From the NCBI RefSeq assembly GCF_003116135.1, contig NZ_PDOA01000003.1, forward strand, positions 310,001 through 374,000: a stretch of DNA of 64,000 nucleotides, in the 5' to 3' direction. Origin of the DNA: Teichococcus aestuarii (GTDB lineage: Bacteria > Pseudomonadota > Alphaproteobacteria > Acetobacterales > Acetobacteraceae). The notes beneath the pieces were generated by a model that worked only from the letters and a program-made list of their open reading frames with translations, made no database searches and had not been told where the DNA came from. The position numbers and the translations under genes are program-made. Positions 1-7,110 of the stretch are shown one piece after another; the first letter of the stretch is position 1, and each line of letters opens with the position of its first letter.

Positions 1-501
1 CGCTGGGTGCCGCCCGAGAACTACCACCTGACGCTGCGCTTCATCGGCGAGGTCGAGGGCTGGCGCGCGGATGAGCTGGACGAGGCGCTGGCCGGCATCC
101 GCGCCAGGCCCTTCGACCTCCAGCTGGCGGGGCTCGACATCTTCGAGAAGGCCGGGCGCATCCACTCGCTGCATGTGAAGGCCGAGCGCGGCGAGCGGCT
201 GGCGCATCTCCAGTCCAAGGTGGAGACGGCGCTGCAGCGCGCCGGCCTGCCGCCCGAGCGCCGCCGCTTCGCGCCGCACGTGACGCTGGCGCGCACCGAC
301 AAGGTGGCGCCCGACAAGCTGATCGGCTTCGTCCAGGCGCACAACCTGTTCCGCCCGCCGCCGGTGGCGGTGGAGCGCTTCTCCCTGTTCTCCTCCCGCC
401 TCGGCAAGGAGCAGGCGCATTACGAGGCGGAGGTGGATTATCCGCTCGAAGGCGACGATGCCGGCCGTTCCGGGCTTGCCGGGCGCGAGGCGGAGTTCTA
501 G
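1..501 (+). CDS. thpR: RNA 2',3'-cyclic phosphodiesterase (5' end outside window)
   Basis: A 2H phosphoesterase of the LigT/ThpR family, which opens 2',3'-cyclic phosphates on RNA ends. Both family HxT motifs are visible: HLTLRF near the visible N-terminus and HVTLAR about 90 residues later, which is the usual spacing. The reading frame stays open to base 1 (RWVPPENYHLTLRF), and family members have some 10-20 residues before this point, so the true start lies upstream. The ATG-like start at base 7 would cut into a conserved segment. The next gene begins 12 bases after the stop. The family is clear; the biological RNA substrate is unknown. Confidence 0.9.
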   Translation, partial: RWVPPENYHLTLRFIGEVEGWRADELDEALAGIRARPFDLQLAGLDIFEKAGRIHSLHVKAERGERLAHLQSKVETALQRAGLPPERRRFAPHVTLARTDKVAPDKLIGFVQAHNLFRPPPVAVERFSLFSSRLGKEQAHYEAEVDYPLEGDDAGRSGLAGREAEF

Positions 502-513
502 GCAGCCGCCGGG

Positions 514-921
514 ATGACCCGGCTGCGCCCCTTCCTGCTGAGCCTGTTCACGCTGCTCCTGGTTGGCCAGGGGCTGGTGGCGGCCAGGCACTGCCTGCGC
601 ATGGCGCAGCCGCGCGCGGACGGCCTGCTGCTGCACCTCTGCACGCCGGACGGGCTGAAGCTGGTGCAGCTCCCCCCCGATCCGGCGGACGGCCCCGGGC
701 AAGGCGGGGAGGAGGACGGCCCCGCCGGCAGCCCCGACCTCAGCGGCTGGTGCCTGGCCTGCCACGCCACGCCGCAGCTGGCCCTGCCCGCGCCGCCCCT
801 GCTGCCGGCGCCGCACTGGCGCCTGGCCGATGCCGGGCTGCCGCTGCCGGAGGCCAGGGCGCCCCGCCCACCGGCCCGCGCGCCGCCCGCCCTGCCCCGC
901 GCGCCACCCGCCGCCGCCTGA
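514..921 (+). CDS. DUF2946-like small membrane/periplasmic protein
   Basis: A 135-residue protein with a hydrophobic N-terminal helix (about residues 5-24) that could be a signal peptide or anchor, and a WCLACHA segment carrying a C-x-x-C-H arrangement in the middle. The C-terminal third is a low-complexity Pro/Ala tail. The size, N-terminal helix and CxxCH-like motif fit DUF2946, a family often encoded beside copper genes. The next gene here is a PCu(A)C copper chaperone, so a role in copper handling is a reasonable inference but is not shown. Translation starts 12 bases after the upstream stop, which suggests one transcription unit. Confidence 0.65.
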   Translation: MTRLRPFLLSLFTLLLVGQGLVAARHCLRMAQPRADGLLLHLCTPDGLKLVQLPPDPADGPGQGGEEDGPAGSPDLSGWCLACHATPQLALPAPPLLPAPHWRLADAGLPLPEARAPRPPARAPPALPRAPPAAA

Positions 922-985
922 ACACGCGCCGCCGACCTTTCCCATCTCCCCGGGCCGCCCTGGCCCGAAACCGGATTTCTCCCGC

Positions 986-1474
986 ATGTTCACGCGTCGC
1001 CTGATGCTGGCCGCCCTGCCGGGCCTGAGCCTCTGCACCCTTGCCCGCCCCGCCGCCGCCCACAGCTACGCGCTCGGGGATATCGAGATCGGCCATCCCT
1101 GGAGCCGCGCCGCGCCGGCCAACATCACCGGCGCCGGCTTCATGACCCTGCGCAACACCGGCACCACGCCCGACCGGCTGGTGGGCGGCAGCGCCGACAT
1201 CGCCCGCGCGGTGGAGATCCACACCCACATCCATGAAGGCGGGGTGATGCGCATGCGCCCCGTCGAGGGCATCGAGATCGCGCCCGGTGCCGAGGTGCAG
1301 CTTGCCCCCGGCGGCTATCACCTGATGCTGATCGGGCTGAAGCAGGCGCTGCGGAAGGATGACCGCGTGCCCGTCACCCTCGTCTTCGAGCGGGCCGGCC
1401 GCATCACCGTCGAGCTGGCGGTGGCGGCGGCGGGCGCCAGCCCGGGGCGGAGCGGCGGCGGCCACCAGCATTGA
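986..1474 (+). CDS. Periplasmic copper chaperone PCu(A)C
   Basis: A 162-residue exported protein. It has a twin-arginine-like/Sec signal (TRRLMLAALPGL... ending ARPAAA) and a single PCu(A)C domain. The Cu(I)-binding His/Met pattern is intact: EIHTHIH, then MRM, then about 20 residues on YHLML, matching the family's H-x(n)-M-x(~21)-H-x-M motif. The C-terminus ends in GGGHQH, a possible extra metal site. In related bacteria PCu(A)C delivers copper to the CuA centre of cytochrome oxidase. The ATG at 986 was chosen because it begins the signal peptide; the frame is open further upstream but without such a sequence. It forms a likely copper unit with the DUF2946 gene. Confidence 0.9.
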   Translation: MFTRRLMLAALPGLSLCTLARPAAAHSYALGDIEIGHPWSRAAPANITGAGFMTLRNTGTTPDRLVGGSADIARAVEIHTHIHEGGVMRMRPVEGIEIAPGAEVQLAPGGYHLMLIGLKQALRKDDRVPVTLVFERAGRITVELAVAAAGASPGRSGGGHQH

Positions 1475-1567
1475 GGGCGGCGCGGGCCAGGGCGGTGGTG
1501 GCGGCGGCGGCGGCGGCGCCCGAAGCCGGCGCTTGACCGCGGCCCCGCGCCGCGGGAAGCCTCGCCC

Positions 1568-2290
1568 ATGTCCGCACCGCCCCTCATCATCCTGACCGGC
1601 GCCGGCATCTCCGCCGAATCCGGCCTCGCCACCTTCCGCGATCCGGACGGGCTCTGGGCCCGCCACCGCATCGAGGATGTCGCCACGCCGGAGGCCTTCG
1701 CGCGCGACCCGGCGCGGGTGCATGCCTTCTACAACATGCGCCGCGCCCAGCTGCGCGACCCCGCCATCCGGCCCAATGCCGCGCATGACGCGCTGGCCTG
1801 GCTGGCCGCGCGCTGGCCGGCGCCCTTCCTGCTCGTCACCCAGAACGTGGACGACCTGCATGACCGCGCCATGGGAGAGGACGCCCCCTCCCTGCTGCAC
1901 ATGCATGGCCGGCTGGGCCATGCCCGCTGCCTGCGCTGCGGCGCCACCCGGCCCTGGGCCGGCGATCTGTCCACGGAAACCCCCTGCCCCGGCTGCGGCG
2001 AGACCGGCGGGATGCGGCCGGATGTGGTGTGGTTCGGCGAGGTGCCGCTCGGCATGGAGCGGATCGAGGCGGCGATGGCGGGGTGCCGGCTGTTCGTCTC
2101 CATCGGCACCTCCGGGCAGGTCTATCCGGCGGCGGGGTTCGTGGCGGCGCTGCGCGGCCGGGCGCGCACGGTGGAGCTGAACCTCGAGCCCAGCGCCGGC
2201 AGCCGCCTCTTCGACGAGGCGCGGCACGGGCCAGCCACGGAGCTGGTGCCCGCCTTCGTGGCGGCGCTGCTGGCGGAGCACGCGCCCTGA
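1568..2290 (+). CDS. cobB: NAD-dependent protein deacylase, sirtuin (SIR2) family
   Basis: A 240-residue class III sirtuin that removes acyl groups from lysines using NAD+. All hallmark elements are present: LTGAGISAESGLATFRD for NAD binding near the N-terminus, TQNVDDLH, the catalytic HMHG (His113), and two zinc-binding CxxC pairs (Cys121/124 and Cys140/143). The preceding 90 bases are a GGC-rich low-complexity spacer (1475-1567) without a recognisable gene. The stop codon TGA is embedded in CTGA, where the uracil-DNA glycosylase frame begins, so the two are probably translationally coupled. Confidence 0.93.
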   Translation: MSAPPLIILTGAGISAESGLATFRDPDGLWARHRIEDVATPEAFARDPARVHAFYNMRRAQLRDPAIRPNAAHDALAWLAARWPAPFLLVTQNVDDLHDRAMGEDAPSLLHMHGRLGHARCLRCGATRPWAGDLSTETPCPGCGETGGMRPDVVWFGEVPLGMERIEAAMAGCRLFVSIGTSGQVYPAAGFVAALRGRARTVELNLEPSAGSRLFDEARHGPATELVPAFVAALLAEHAP

Positions 2291-2874
2291 CCCTGGAGGA
2301 AGCCGCCGCCGCCGCGCGCGCCTGCACCCTCTGCGCCGCCGCCCTGCCACTGGGGCCGCGCCCTGTCTTCCGGGTGGGCGAGACGGCGCGGGTGCTGATC
2401 ATCAGCCAGGCGCCGAGCAGCCGGGTGCACGTCACCGGCCTGCCCTGGAACGACGCCTCGGGCGAGCGGCTGCGCGGCTGGATGGGCATCGACCGCCCCA
2501 CCTTCGACGATGGCGCGCGGGTGGCGATCGTGCCGATGGGGCTGTGCTACCCCGGCCGCCTGCCCCGGGGCGGCGACGCGCCGCCGCGCCCGGAATGCGC
2601 GCCGCTCTGGCACCCCCGCCTGATTCCGCCGATGCGCCAGGTCCGGCTCACCCTGCTGGTGGGGGCGCATGCGGTGCGGGCGGTGCTGGGCCGGGCCGCG
2701 GCCTCGCGCTTCGGCGAGACGGTGCGGGACCAGGCGGCGCTGCGGCCCCGCGGGCTGGCCGTGCTGCCCCACCCCTCCTGGCGGACCAAGGTCTGGGCCG
2801 ATGCCAGGCCCTGGTTCGAGCAGGCCGTGCTGCCGGGGCTGCGCGAAGCGGTGGCCCGGGCGCTGGCGGGCTGA
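2287..2874 (+). CDS. Uracil-DNA glycosylase superfamily protein, probable CTG start
   Basis: A roughly 195-residue protein of the uracil-DNA glycosylase superfamily, which excises damaged bases. An N-terminal CTLC motif is followed by VLIISQAPSSRVH, the family's active-site loop, then GLPWNDASG, a PRPECAPLWHPRL block and a C-terminal LPHPSW motif with the catalytic-type His. No ATG, GTG or TTG lies in frame near the conserved start. The nearest are GTG 2083 and ATG 2029, which would add about 70-90 residues of unrelated sequence read from cobB. A CTG at 2287 sits 8 bases after GGAG and overlaps the cobB stop as CTGA, so I place the start there. The function call is firm; the start is inference. 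Confidence 0.8.
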   Translation: MTLEEAAAAARACTLCAAALPLGPRPVFRVGETARVLIISQAPSSRVHVTGLPWNDASGERLRGWMGIDRPTFDDGARVAIVPMGLCYPGRLPRGGDAPPRPECAPLWHPRLIPPMRQVRLTLLVGAHAVRAVLGRAAASRFGETVRDQAALRPRGLAVLPHPSWRTKVWADARPWFEQAVLPGLREAVARALAG

Positions 2875-2893
2875 AGGCGGGCGGGCTGAAGCC

Positions 2894-3295
2894 TCAGCCC
2901 TCGCCTTCCAGCCGGGCGATCTCCTCGTCGGAGAAGCCGAAATGGTGGCCGATCTCGTGGATCAGCACGTTGCGCACCAGCCGGAACAGATCCTCCCCGG
3001 TCTCGATCCATTCCACCAGGATGGGCTCGCGGTAGAGGAGGATCATGTCCGGCTCGGCGGCCACGCCGAGGCTGGTCTTCTCGGTCAGCGGCGTGCCGCG
3101 GTAGAGGCCGGTCAGCTCCCAGGGGTGCTGGAGGTCCATCGCCTCCAGCGTCTCCTCGTCGGGCACGTCCTCGACCAGGATGGCGACGCCCCGCACCGCC
3201 TCGCGCAGCGCCTGCGGGATGGCGGCGAAGGCGGTCTCCGCCATGTCCTGGAGGTCCTCGAGGGAGGGGGGATGGTTGAAGCGCATGTCCGTCAT
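2894..3295 (-). CDS. Zinc-dependent protease-like protein with MMP-like (zincin) fold
   Basis: A 133-residue member of the COG3824-type metallopeptidase family. The C-terminal half carries HEIGHHFGF, a zinc-binding HExxH motif followed by the SDEEI segment typical of this group. The N-terminus is acidic and has no signal peptide, so it should be cytoplasmic. Two starts are possible: GTG at 3310 or ATG at 3295; ATG was chosen because MTDMRFNHPPSLEDL fits the family start. It lies 40 bases downstream of mscL on the same strand. The substrate is unknown. Confidence 0.82.
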   Translation of the reverse strand: MTDMRFNHPPSLEDLQDMAETAFAAIPQALREAVRGVAILVEDVPDEETLEAMDLQHPWELTGLYRGTPLTEKTSLGVAAEPDMILLYREPILVEWIETGEDLFRLVRNVLIHEIGHHFGFSDEEIARLEGEG

Positions 3296-3335
3296 CCTAG
3301 CATCCCTCACCGCCCTGGGCGACCACGCCGCGGCC

Positions 3336-3839
3336 TCAGGAAGGGCGCGGTGCAGGGCCGGCCGGGGGCGGCGCGGCCTGGGTGGCCCCGCGCTCCGATA
3401 CCAGCGCGTCGCGGATTTCCATCAGCAGCTTCTCCTGCGTGGTGGGCGCGGGCGGCGCGCTCTGCTCCTCCCTGTGCCGCACGCGCAGCCGGGTGAGCAT
3501 GCGCAGCAGCCAGAAGATCGCCATCGCCACGATGAGGAAGCGGATGATGGCGTTGATGAACAGGCCGATGGCCAGGACCGCCGCGCCGCTCTGCCGCGTC
3601 GCCTCCAGCGAGGGGCCGCGCTCGCCGCTCAGCACGACGAAGACGTTGGAGAAGTCGACGCCGCCGATCATCAGGCCGATCAGCGGATTGATCAGGTCCT
3701 GCACCAGGGAGTTGACGATTCCGGTGAAGGCCGCGCCGATGACGATGCCGACCGCAAGGTCGACAACGTTGCCGCGCATGATGAAGGCCTTGAACTCCTT
3801 CACCCAGAGCGGCTCGTGGACGGGGATGGGCGGCTTCAT
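3336..3839 (-). CDS. mscL: Large-conductance mechanosensitive channel
   Basis: MscL forms a homopentameric inner-membrane channel that opens under hypo-osmotic shock. The 167-residue protein has the amphipathic N-terminal helix (KEFKAFIMRGNVVDLAVG), TM1 with the conserved glycine-rich stretch, a short periplasmic loop, TM2 (around residues 85-110) and a cytoplasmic coil. It is longer than the typical 130-150 residues because of a Pro/Ala-rich C-terminal tail. It precedes the zincin gene on the same strand. Confidence 0.95.
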   Translation of the reverse strand: MKPPIPVHEPLWVKEFKAFIMRGNVVDLAVGIVIGAAFTGIVNSLVQDLINPLIGLMIGGVDFSNVFVVLSGERGPSLEATRQSGAAVLAIGLFINAIIRFLIVAMAIFWLLRMLTRLRVRHREEQSAPPAPTTQEKLLMEIRDALVSERGATQAAPPPAGPAPRPS

Positions 3840-3910
3840 GGTGCCTCCTGCTGCGGAAGGAGGACGTGCCTCCTATTGTCGGGCTGGCCGTGGCGGGGCA
3901 GGATCGCGCC

Positions 3911-4342
3911 ATGCGCACCGCCCTGCCCGGCCTCGGCCAACAGATCACCTTCGTCTATGCCGAGCAGCCCGAGGCCAGCTGGCATTTCTACGAGACTGTC
4001 CTGCAACTGCCGCTGGTGCAGGACCAGGGGCGCTGCCGCATCTACGCGGTGGCGGGCGGCGCCGATGCGCCGCGGGCCTTCCTGGGAGTCTGCCGCGCCC
4101 GTGCCCCCCGGGCCGGGGACGAACCGCGGGCGGAGGGCGGCGTGGTGATCACCTTCGTCACCCCCCGGGTCGCGGAATGCCACGCCCTGCTGAAGGCGCG
4201 GGGTGTGGAGGTGGGCGAAGCGCCCGCCTGGTCGGAAGCCTATGGCGTGGAGCACTTCTTCTTCCGCGATCCGGCGGGCTACCTGCTGGAGGTGCAGCGC
4301 TTCGACCGTGGCGGCTGGCCGGAGCCTGCGGATCAGGCATGA
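3911..4342 (+). CDS. VOC (glyoxalase/bleomycin-resistance fold) family protein
   Basis: A 143-residue single vicinal-oxygen-chelate protein. The N-terminal ITFVYAEQPEASWHFYETVLQLPLV and the C-terminal YGVEHFFFRDPAGYLLEVQRF are the two halves of a betaalphabetabetabeta VOC fold. The HFFFRDPAG..LEVQ block carries the usual metal ligand Glu. The substrate cannot be predicted. The start at 3911 gives a conventional N-terminus; an in-frame ATG at 3866 would add 15 poorly conserved residues. The gene is transcribed away from mscL and ends directly at a 22-bp palindrome. Confidence 0.8.
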   Translation: MRTALPGLGQQITFVYAEQPEASWHFYETVLQLPLVQDQGRCRIYAVAGGADAPRAFLGVCRARAPRAGDEPRAEGGVVITFVTPRVAECHALLKARGVEVGEAPAWSEAYGVEHFFFRDPAGYLLEVQRFDRGGWPEPADQA

Positions 4343-4404
4343 GCCCGGCCCGGCCGGGCCGGGCACCCTGGCCGGAGGCTGCCTCGGAAAGGCTGCCTCC
4401 GGCC
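4343..4404. terminator. Double hairpin between convergent genes
   Basis: Immediately after the VOC stop lies a perfect 22-bp GC palindrome (4343-4364). It is followed by a hairpin with 10-bp arms GGCCGGAGGC/GCCTCCGGCC (4370-4379 and 4395-4404), with an inner 4-bp GCCT/AGGC stem. The position between convergent genes suggests a bidirectional terminator. There is no long T-run. Confidence 0.6.
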
Positions 4405-4411
4405 GCTTCCC

Positions 4412-5053
4412 TCAGGGCGAGGTGCGCGGCGCCGGGCTGACCGGCGTCGGGCTGGACATGGCGCCGCCGCTGGTGGTGCCGCCGCCCGTCGTGGTGGTCG
4501 CGGCGCCGCCGGAGCCGCCCATGCCCGTGCTGCCCGTGCCCGAGCCGCTCATGCCGCTGCCGGTGCTGCTGGTGCCCGTGCCGCTCATGCCCGTGCCGCT
4601 CATGCCGGAGCCGCCCATGCCCGAGCCGCCCATGCCGCTGCCGGTGTTGCCCGTGCTGCTTGCGGGACGCGGGTTGGCGGGGGTGCCACCCGGCTCCACC
4701 ACCATGCCACCGCCCATATAGGCGCCGTCGCTGTTGGCGCGGCTGCCACGGGAGGAGCTGCGGCTGCTGCCGCGGCGGTTGGTCTCGTCGAGCGGCGTGC
4801 GCACCTCCGGATCGCGCCACAGCGGGCGGCCGAGATTGACGTCGGAGGGAGAGGTGGTGGCGCCCGTCACGGCGCCGGCGCCACCGCCGACCACCGCACC
4901 CACCGCCGCGCCCACCGGGCCGCCCAGCGCGCCCACGCCGGCCCCGGTGGCGGCACCGGCGGCCGCGCCGCCCTGTACCCGCTCGCGCTCATCCGTGCCG
5001 CAGGCGGCCAGCGCCAGGGCCAGAGCGGCGGCACCCATCACATGTAATCTCAT
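4412..5053 (-). CDS. Glycine-zipper lipoprotein with Gly/Ser/Met repeat tail
   Basis: A 213-residue predicted lipoprotein. The signal peptide ends in LALAAC (Cys18), and a glycine-zipper segment follows (about residues 28-65, alternating GA/GAG/VGG), as in SmpA/OmlA- or Rcn-like outer-membrane lipoproteins. Then come a Ser/Arg-rich linker and a long tail of GSGMGGSGM/SGTGM repeats (bases about 4510-4650). The start ATG at 5053 is chosen because it begins the signal peptide; upstream in-frame sequence is unrelated. The function is not recognised; insertion into or stiffening of the outer membrane is plausible for glycine zippers. Confidence 0.7.
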   Translation of the reverse strand: MRLHVMGAAALALALAACGTDERERVQGGAAAGAATGAGVGALGGPVGAAVGAVVGGGAGAVTGATTSPSDVNLGRPLWRDPEVRTPLDETNRRGSSRSSSRGSRANSDGAYMGGGMVVEPGGTPANPRPASSTGNTGSGMGGSGMGGSGMSGTGMSGTGTSSTGSGMSGSGTGSTGMGGSGGAATTTTGGGTTSGGAMSSPTPVSPAPRTSP

Positions 5054-5136
5054 CGGAGTTCTCCCTGTCTGCGTTCGCAACAACGCCGGGCAGGGAGAAA
5101 GGTTGTGCCGCCACTCTGGCCCGCCCTCCGCCAGGA

Positions 5137-6468
5137 TCAGCCGGAGAGCATGGTGCGCGGCAACCAGGTGACGATGCCGGGGAAGACGGTGACGATGGCG
5201 ACCGCCACCACCATCAGCAGGAAGAAGGGCAGCGTCGCCCGCGCCACGGCGAAGATGCCCTGCCCCGTCAGCCCCTGGATGACGAAGAGGTTGAAGCCCA
5301 CCGGCGGCGTGATCTGCGCCATCTCGACCACCAGCACGATGAAGATGCCGAACCACACCAGGTCGAACTGCGCCGCCGAGATCACTGGCAGCACCACCGA
5401 GGCGGTGAGCACGATCATGCTGATGCCGTCGATGAAGCAGCCGAGGATCAGGTAGATCACCGTCAGCACCAGGATGATCATGCCCGGGCTGAAGCCCTGC
5501 TCGCCCACCCAGGCGCCCATGGCGGCGGGAATGCCGGAATAGGCCATGGCCTGGGTCAGGAAGGCGGCGCCGGCCAGGATCAGGTTGATCATGCAGGCAA
5601 GGCGCGTGGCGCCCATCAGGCTGTCGCGCAGCGAGGCCCAGCTCAGCGTGCCGCCCCAGGCCGAGAGCGCCAGCGCGCCGACGACGCCGAACACCGCCGC
5701 CTCCGTCGCCGTGGCCCAGCCGAAATAGATGCTGCTCATGACAAAGCCGATGAGCAGCATCACCGGCACGAGCTGGGCGCTTTCCCGCAGCTTCTGGCGC
5801 AGCGGCATGGAGGGGTCGCGCGGTGGCGTCAGCTCCGGGTGCAGCAGCGACCAGACGGCGATGTAGCCGCTGAACAGCGCCACCAGCAGCAGCCCCGGCA
5901 GCACGCCGGCGATGAACAGCCGCACCACCGAGACCTCGGCCGCCACGCCATAGACGATCATCACGATCGAGGGCGGGATCAGCAGGCCGAGCGTGCCGGC
6001 GCCGGCCAGGCTGCCCATGGCCATGGGCAGGTGGTAGCGCCGCTGCGTCAGCGCCGGCAGCGACATCTTGCCGATGGTCGCGGCGGTGGCGGCGGAGGAG
6101 CCGGAGACGGCGGCGAAGATGGCGCAGCCGATGACGTTCACATGCATCAGCCGCCCCGGCAGGCGCTGCACCCAGGGGGCGAGGCCGCGGAACATGTCCT
6201 CCGACAGCTTGGTGCGGAACAGGATCTCGCCCATCCAGATGAACAGCGGCAGGGCGGCCAGCGTCCAGGAGGCCATGGCCTGCCAGATGGCGGTGCCCAT
6301 CACCTTCTCCACCGGCATGGCCGGCATGGCGGGGATCAGCCAGGGCAGCACGACGACGCCGCAGAAGCCCACCAGCATCAGCGCCAGGCCGATCCAGACG
6401 CCGAGGCCGAGGAACAGGAACAGCAGGGCCAGCAGCAGCAGCCCCGCCTCGGTCTGCGCGAGATCCAT
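5137..6468 (-). CDS. dctM: TRAP transporter large permease subunit
   Basis: The roughly 12-helix DctM subunit of a tripartite ATP-independent periplasmic transporter, which drives Na+- or H+-coupled uptake of an organic acid or similar solute. The 443 residues show the family's hydrophobic segments and loops, including FLRTKLSEDMFRGLAPW-like, SGSSAATAATIG and GCFIDGISMIVLT motifs. The start codon overlaps the dctQ stop by one base (TGATG), which indicates translational coupling. Operon order is dctP-dctQ-dctM. The substrate cannot be read from the sequence. Confidence 0.93.
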   Translation of the reverse strand: MDLAQTEAGLLLLALLFLFLGLGVWIGLALMLVGFCGVVVLPWLIPAMPAMPVEKVMGTAIWQAMASWTLAALPLFIWMGEILFRTKLSEDMFRGLAPWVQRLPGRLMHVNVIGCAIFAAVSGSSAATAATIGKMSLPALTQRRYHLPMAMGSLAGAGTLGLLIPPSIVMIVYGVAAEVSVVRLFIAGVLPGLLLVALFSGYIAVWSLLHPELTPPRDPSMPLRQKLRESAQLVPVMLLIGFVMSSIYFGWATATEAAVFGVVGALALSAWGGTLSWASLRDSLMGATRLACMINLILAGAAFLTQAMAYSGIPAAMGAWVGEQGFSPGMIILVLTVIYLILGCFIDGISMIVLTASVVLPVISAAQFDLVWFGIFIVLVVEMAQITPPVGFNLFVIQGLTGQGIFAVARATLPFFLLMVVAVAIVTVFPGIVTWLPRTMLSG

Positions 6469-7007
6469 CAGAGTTCCTCCGCCGCGCGGTCCAGCGCCGA
6501 GCCCTCGCCGGCGCGGCGGTAGGAGGGCGTGCCGCCGGCCAGGTGCACCACCAGGTCGTCCAGCAGGGAGAGGGCGAACAGCACCACCCCCACCGCCGAG
6601 ACCGCCTGTGGAATCCACAGCTTCCAGGGAACGGTGCCCTGCGCCACGTCGTCGAACTCCAGCGAATCGGTGGCGAGGTCGGAGAGCGCCCAGCCCAGCG
6701 CCAGCACCACGGCCAGCGCCAGCAGCAGCGCCACCGCCTCCAGCGCGAATCGCGCCCGGCCCCGCAGCCGGCCGATGATCAGGTCCACGCGGATATGCGC
6801 GCCATGGCGGAAGGCATAGGCCAGCGGCAGCAGCGCGGAGGCGGCCACGGCGAAGGAGGTCAGGTCGTCCGCCCCCGCCACCGTCAGGCCGAGGAAGCGC
6901 CCGCCCACCTGGGCGGCGATGACGAGGGCGATGGCGGTGAGCGCCAGCGCGCCCCCCACCCCGCCCAGCAGATACAGGAAGTCGAGCACGGATCGCAGGG
7001 CGCGCAT
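6468..7007 (-). CDS. dctQ: TRAP transporter small permease subunit
   Basis: A 179-residue four-helix DctQ subunit. It has the typical N-terminal TM, a GRFLGLTVAGADDLTSFAV segment, a basic FRHGAHIRVDLI loop (the family FRxGxHIRVD motif) and two further TMs. It forms the membrane complex with DctM. It ends in a TGATG overlap with dctM and starts 103 bases downstream of dctP. Confidence 0.92.
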   Translation of the reverse strand: MRALRSVLDFLYLLGGVGGALALTAIALVIAAQVGGRFLGLTVAGADDLTSFAVAASALLPLAYAFRHGAHIRVDLIIGRLRGRARFALEAVALLLALAVVLALGWALSDLATDSLEFDDVAQGTVPWKLWIPQAVSAVGVVLFALSLLDDLVVHLAGGTPSYRRAGEGSALDRAAEEL

Positions 7008-7058
7008 GCGTGGCCTCTCGGGTTCGGCGATTGCGGCGGGGCAGGCCGCCGCCCGGGC

Positions 7059-7081
7059 GAAGGCCCCTGGCGGGGGCCTTC
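7059..7081 (-). promoter_or_regulatory. Hairpin between dctP and dctQ
   Basis: Perfect 9-bp arms GAAGGCCCC and GGGGCCTTC with a 5-nt loop, flanked by further GCCCGG/CCGGGC complementarity. It lies in the gap between the receptor gene and the permease genes of the same operon. Such hairpins often lower downstream expression or protect the upstream message, giving more receptor than permease. No T-run follows, so full termination is unlikely. Confidence 0.45.
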
Positions 7082-7110
7082 CGGGCGGCGGCGGCGCGGC
7101 GGGCGTGGCC

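Noticed and set aside
1475-1567. GGC-repeat tract between the PCu(A)C gene and cobB as a small gene
   Set aside because: Low-complexity Gly/Arg translations only; it is best seen as a simple-sequence spacer.
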